Assembly: GCA_030141605.1 (NCBI GenBank)
Contig: JAQGDQ010001921.1
Coordinates: 1 to 21,094, forward strand
Direction of reading: 5' to 3'
Origin: Tubiluchus corallicola
Taxonomy: Eukaryota > Priapulida > Priapulimorpha > Priapulimorphida > Tubiluchidae
Length of the DNA stretch: 21,094 nt
Shown here: positions 17,681 to 21,094 of the stretch, in pieces
Layout of the letters: each line of letters begins with the position of its first letter
How positions within the stretch are numbered: position 1 is the stretch's first letter
Made by a program: the position numbers and the translations under genes
The notes under the pieces: model-generated
Database searches by the model: none
What the model saw: only the letters and a program-made list of their open reading frames with translations
What the model was told of the DNA's origin: nothing

Positions 17681-18520
17681 TAGGCCTGCTGTTTGTATTG
17701 CCTAAATGACATGATTCTAGTCACAAAGAAGAGACATTTGTTATAACTAGGCCTGCTGTTTGTATTGCCTAAACGACATGATTCTAGTCACAAAGAAGAG
17801 ACATTTGTTATAACTAGGTCTGGTGTTTGTATTGCCTAAATGACATGATTCTAGTCACAAAGAAGGGACATTTGTTATAACTGGGTCTGTTGTTTGTATT
17901 GCCTAAATGACGACATGATTCTAGTCACAAAGAAGGGACATTTGTTATAACTAGGCCTGGTGTTTGTATTGCTTAAATGACGACATGATTCCAGTCACAA
18001 AGAAGGGACATTTGTTATAACTAGGCTTGGTGTTTGTATTGCTTAAATGACATGATTCTAGTCATAGAGAAGGGACATTTGTTATAACTAGGCCTGGTGT
18101 TTGTATTGCCTAAATGACATGATTCTAGTCACAGAGAAGAGACATTTGTTATAACTAGGCCTGTTGTTTGTATTGCCTAAATGACGACATGATTCTAGTC
18201 ATAGAGAATGGACATTTGTTATAACTATGTCTGGTGTTTGTATTGCTTAAACGACATGATTCTAGTCACAAAGAAGGGACATTTGTTATAACTAGGCCTG
18301 GTGTTTGTATTGCTTAAACGACATGATTCTAGTCACAAAGAAGGGACATTTGTTATAACTAGGCCTGGTGTTTGTATTGCCTAAACGACATGATTCTAGT
18401 CACAAAGAAGGGACATTTGTTATAACTAGGCCTGGTGTTTGTATTGCCTAAACGACATGATTCTAGTCACAGAGAAGAGACATTTGTTATAACTAGGCTT
18501 GGTATTTGTATTGCCTAAAT
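17678..18520. repeat. 67-bp tandem array, 13 copies
   Basis: The unit is AACTAGGCCTGGTGTTTGTA, TTGCCTAAATGACATGATTC, TAGTCACAAAGAAGGGACAT, TTGTTAT. Starts are at 17678, 17745 and onward. Variants are CTGCTG/CTGGTG/CTGTTG, GACATG versus GACGACATG (+3 bp), AAATGAC/AAACGAC and CACAAAG/CATAGAG. The last copy decays at AAATGGCAGCC. The opening CTAGGCCTG is shared with the preceding telomere-like block. Confidence 0.95.
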
Positions 18521-18690
18521 GGCAGCCATTAGTGATTTATCGTCTTTACTTAGCATCAGTTGAGGGTCAATTTTTCATTTGTTACCCTTCATACAAATTG
18601 TAGGCTTCTCCAATGAGCCATTAATAATGGAACAGGAGCGGACCCATTAAATAATTTGCTACCTAGCGGTCTGGCTTCTGATTGCAACGA

Positions 18691-18716
18691 TGACGTCATG
18701 ATATTAGCCCCGCCCC
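18691..18716. promoter_or_regulatory. CRE plus GC box, candidate promoter core
   Basis: TGACGTCA at 18691-18698 is followed nine bases later by GCCCCGCCCC at 18707-18716 (reverse GGGGCGGGGC), an Sp1/KLF-type GC box. ATTGCAAC (C/EBP-like) lies just upstream. CRE with GC box is a common arrangement in TATA-less animal promoters. No transcript start can be placed from sequence alone. Confidence 0.35.
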
Positions 18717-18756
18717 TTGCGGTAGGTAACGACTTGTCGAACTGCCTACGATGGTC

Positions 18757-18789
18757 AGTTCTTTTCGTTTCTGTGTTCTCTCTTTATCA
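18757..18789 (+). other. Strong 3' splice-site-like sequence
   Basis: A 30-nt pyrimidine-rich tract (TTCTTTTCGTTTCTGTGTTC then TCTCTTTATCAG) ends in CAG at about 18789. The following GTAACTCTGC could be an exon start, with an open frame to 18847. The same bases also look like a CAG|GTAACT donor, so its polarity is ambiguous. Confidence 0.25.
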
Positions 18790-19235
18790 GGTAACTCTGC
18801 ATAAAAAGTTTTGTACTCGTTACAAACAGATGGTACGCCCTTCGTAGAGCTTCAAGCCTAGATAATGGTCTAAGGGAATGGGACGAGGGTGGTGCTGGCT
18901 ATGGATAGATAGCCCGTTCAGCAGTGGGTGTAGTAGGCATATTTAGAATTCCCGCGAGGACCACGGCGTCCCGTAACGGGCGTTTTCCCGGACCCAACTC
19001 GCGATTTTTTCGAAATTTTGACCAAACAGCCTGCAGAAAAAATGTTCTAGCGTCGCCTGGTGGGACTCTCGAAAAGAGATATACGGCTCTTTAGAAAGAG
19101 GAAGAACAGGGCTACACGACGATGTGGGCTACATTTTATAGGACAGGTCCACCGAGAGGAGTACTGGCGAGTTAATTACATGTTCTGTTTTCGGCAATTT
19201 TCGCTTAGAAAACTGCTGACGCAATGCCATTGTTC

Positions 19236-19243
19236 TGACGTCA
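19236..19243. promoter_or_regulatory. Perfect CRE palindrome
   Basis: TGACGTCA is the third exact copy in the window, 545 bp from the one at 18691. Confidence 0.25.
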
Positions 19244-19380
19244 TCCATTGTACTCTGTCTATAACTTTAATTCAGTAAAAGCTGCTGCTGCTGGCTTTGC
19301 GTTAGGTAAGTAGACAGGATGTTACGGGCTTTGTGTTATAAATGAGGATAATACCAAAAATGACCATTTGCTGTTTTTCT

Positions 19381-19504
19381 CTAGTAAACGTTTGCATTTT
19401 CATTTTGGAGTTGCTGAAGTTCGTTTATTTCTTCATCAATTCGTTCATTATTTCTGCTTTGAGTTGATTTTTGTTGCTTTTGCCTTTTATATATACACAG
19501 ACAT
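19381..19504 (-). CDS. Possible terminal coding exon, coiled-coil-like tail
   Basis: On the minus strand an acceptor-like ACATTTTTAG (AG at 19506-19505) precedes an open frame of about 40 codons to a stop at 19381. It runs CLCIYKRQKQQK, then a Gln/Asn/Glu-rich stretch (RIDEEINELQQLQNENANVY). The I-E-I-L-L spacing could suit a short coiled coil. The open frame itself continues upstream to an ATG at 19578, so a 65-residue single-exon reading also exists. No domain is recognised, no poly(A) signal is seen within 90 bp downstream, and the length is compatible with chance. Confidence 0.18.
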
Positions 19505-19809
19505 CTAAAAATGTCATGAGCCTGTGAGTAAACTTGTATTTTTAATAAGGGCAGCTGACCAAGTGACCAAGTAATCAAAATTTCTATCAGTATCCATCCT
19601 CACAGTAGTTGCAAAACAGTGGTGTTATCTTAATCAAGTTATCTTAATTTTACATACTATTAACAAATAATAGTCTTTCTATCTTTTATATCATCCGATA
19701 TATGAGCTTCATTCATTACATCATTCCATTTTAAGCACTAATGTTTTCTTTATCACACGATTCACTTTAAATTTTCAGATTATTTCCATTACTTTTTCTT
19801 CTATCACTG

Positions 19810-19902
19810 TGTGGGACAATCTAACAAGCCCAGCTTTTAGTGTGGGACAATCTAACAAGCCCTGCTTTTAGTGTGGGACAATCTAACAAGCCCTGCTTTT
19901 TG
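19810..19902. repeat. 31-bp minisatellite, three copies
   Basis: TGTGGGACAATCTAACAAGC followed by CC(A/T)GCTTTTAG starts at 19810, 19841 and 19872. The copies differ at one or two positions. Confidence 0.93.
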
Positions 19903-20115
19903 ATTGCCCGCAACACATTTACCCTCGTATATAAGTGAACAGTGTTTGAGGCTTTTCCTGTGCAGTATTTTTTATTTGTATTATGTTCATTGTAGGCCCT
20001 TTCACTAGATATTGTACATGAAACTATTTGTAAATGTGTAATGTGAAATAAATGACTTATGACCAATAGGTCTTTCGCTGTAGAAATAATTATGTCGAAT
20101 TTTAACTGCTATCGA

Positions 20116-20141
20116 GTAAATAAATTGAATTGAATTGAATT
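20116..20141 (+). repeat. AATAAA-(TTGAA)n tail, possible 3' end of a LINE or SINE
   Basis: AAATAAATTGAATTGAATTG continues to AATTC. Short tandem tails of this kind end many CR1/L2/RTE-type retroposons in animals. Upstream 19905-20115 has no coding sequence and may be UTR of a 5'-truncated copy. The boundaries and target duplication cannot be fixed. Confidence 0.3.
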
Positions 20142-20448
20142 CACATAGTAGAGCAACTCGTGCACAGAACTTGTTCGTGGCCGCGAAGTTTTTGCAACGG
20201 TGCGCTGAACTTCTAGTATTTCGAGAATGCACGGAATTCTGGGATTGCCTAGAAGATTTTAATTGATTAGCGATGTTTTTGCTAAATTGCTTGTTGTTTT
20301 AAATGTAACTCGCTTTGGTGTTTATGAAAATACGTGAGTTTCTGTTTGCAATTCAATCGAGGTTTTGTTTTTGTTGTTGCTAGACAACGAGCGATGAAAA
20401 TTCCAACAAATGTGTTTAAAGCAAAACTGGACGTAATCTTAAACTAAA
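20142..20448. other. Single-copy stretch
   Basis: Ordinary AT-rich sequence with no tandem structure. The 75-codon minus-strand frame ending in this zone (20005-20232) crosses the TTGAA tail and has no motif. Confidence 0.4.
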
Positions 20449-21094
20449 TTTGACCTTTGACATTGCTCTCACAGGATAGGTTTGTTCACTTACATTAGGC
20501 CTTTGAAATTGCTTGGACAAAATAGGTTTGACTGGTTAAATTTGACCTTTGACATTGCTCTCATAAGATAGATTTGTTCACTTACATTAGGTCTTTGATA
20601 TTGCTTGGACAAGATAGGTTTGAATAGTTAAATTTGACCTTTGACATTGCTCTCATAAGATAGATTTGTTCACTTACATTAGATCTTTGATATTGATTGG
20701 ACAAGATAGGTTTGAATAGTTAAATTTGACCTTTGACATTGCTCTCATAAGATAGATTTGTTCACTTACATTAGGTCTTTGATATTGCTTGGACAAGATA
20801 GGTTTGAATAGTTAAATTTGACCTTTGACATTGCTCTCATAAGATAGATTTGTTCACTTACATTAGGTCTTTGATATTGCTTGGACAAGATAGGTTTGAC
20901 TGGTTAAATTTGACCTTTGACATTGCTTTCATAAGATAGGTTTGTTCACTTACATTAGATCTTTGATATTGCTTGGACAAGATAGGTTTGACTGGTTAAA
21001 TTTGACCTTTGACATTGCTCTCACAAGATAGGTTTGTTCACTGATATTAGATCTTTGATATTGCTTGGACAAGATAGGTTTGACTGGTTAAATT
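20449..21094. repeat. 92-bp tandem array made of two related 46-bp halves
   Basis: TTTGACCTTTGACATTGC recurs at 20449, 20541, 20633, 20725, 20817, 20909 and 21001, an exact 92-bp period. Within the unit the two halves align: TTTGACATTGCTCTCA(C/T)AAG, ATAGGTTTGTTCACTTA versus TTTGATATTGCTTGGACAAG, ATAGGTTTGACTGGTTA. The array runs off the right window edge. Each first half holds TGACCTTTGACAT. Confidence 0.96.

Larger units (their letters stand above)
18521..19809. other. Single-copy stretch with promoter-like motifs, no complete gene
   Basis: It contains two perfect CREs, a GC box, a strong acceptor-like tract, a donor-like TAG|GTAAGT (GT at 19306) and a GC-richer segment at 18930-19060 with CCCGT-A-ACGGG. 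Open frames at 18656-18847 and 19060-19278 are short. The latter, rich in Arg and Lys (SKRDIRLFRKRKNRATRRC), vaguely recalls retrotransposon C-termini but is too short to assign. Confidence 0.45.

Noticed and set aside
19060-19278. Basic 72-codon frame as a retrotransposon C-terminus
   Set aside because: The resemblance is limited to Arg-rich composition and a loose G-x-V-x-R spacing. No reverse transcriptase sequence precedes it.

Overview
This window looks like nuclear DNA from an animal, probably a marine invertebrate. The species cannot be named from the sequence. Support for this reading: CCCTAA telomere-type repeats, (GA)n, (GT)n and (ATC/GTC)n microsatellites, consensus-like splice signals, transposon-like pieces, and the absence of any long open frame outside tandem repeats. 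No prokaryotic gene organisation is visible and no complete protein-coding gene can be supported. Two short exon-like stretches (7618-7737 +, 19381-19504 -) are listed at low confidence.

The dominant content is tandem DNA. By my manual tally more than half of the window is made of at least fifteen tandem families with unrelated unit lengths. In order: 56 bp arranged as a 168-bp trimer (1-590); 32 bp (1279-1404); 55 bp (1588-1697); 33 bp, CpG-rich (1871-2041); 79 bp (2179-2400); 81 bp, one GCGTGGGCG per unit (3260-4442); 71-84 bp (4622-4830); 20-bp subunits in two opposed arms (5559-7016); 145 bp, about 26 copies (8066-11837); degenerate telomere-like (12541-12824); (GA)n (13263-13434); 126/127 bp, 16 copies (14065-16090); 114 bp (16108-16320); 114 bp with a trinucleotide tract (16950-17275); a second telomere-like block (17281-17680); 67 bp, 13 copies (17678-18520); 31 bp (19810-19902); 92 bp made of two 46-bp halves (20449 to the window end). 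The first and last arrays are cut by the window edges.

Two structures look like non-autonomous transposons. At 5559-7016 two arms of the same 20-bp repeat family face each other around a 327-bp unique centre. The outermost 25 bp form an inverted repeat with one mismatch and are flanked by TA, which is the architecture of a foldback element. At 4860-5165 a 306-bp MITE-like element has imperfect inverted ends, internal ACTCGC-type motifs and a TTA on each side.

Several arrays repeat words that match well-known transcription-factor sites: EGR (GCGTGGGCG), nuclear-receptor half-sites (AGGTCA/TGACCT, including a DR1-like TGACCTTTGACAT), GATA (AGATAAG) and CRE-like (TACGTCA). Single-copy DNA adds three perfect CREs (TGACGTCA), a GC box and a GGATTA cluster. 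Whether any of this is functional is inference. The remaining stretches (about 600-1270, 2660-3250, 7018-8065, 11838-12540, 12825-13260, 13555-14060, 16320-16950, 18520-19800, 20150-20440) are mostly single-copy sequence without a recognisable gene.
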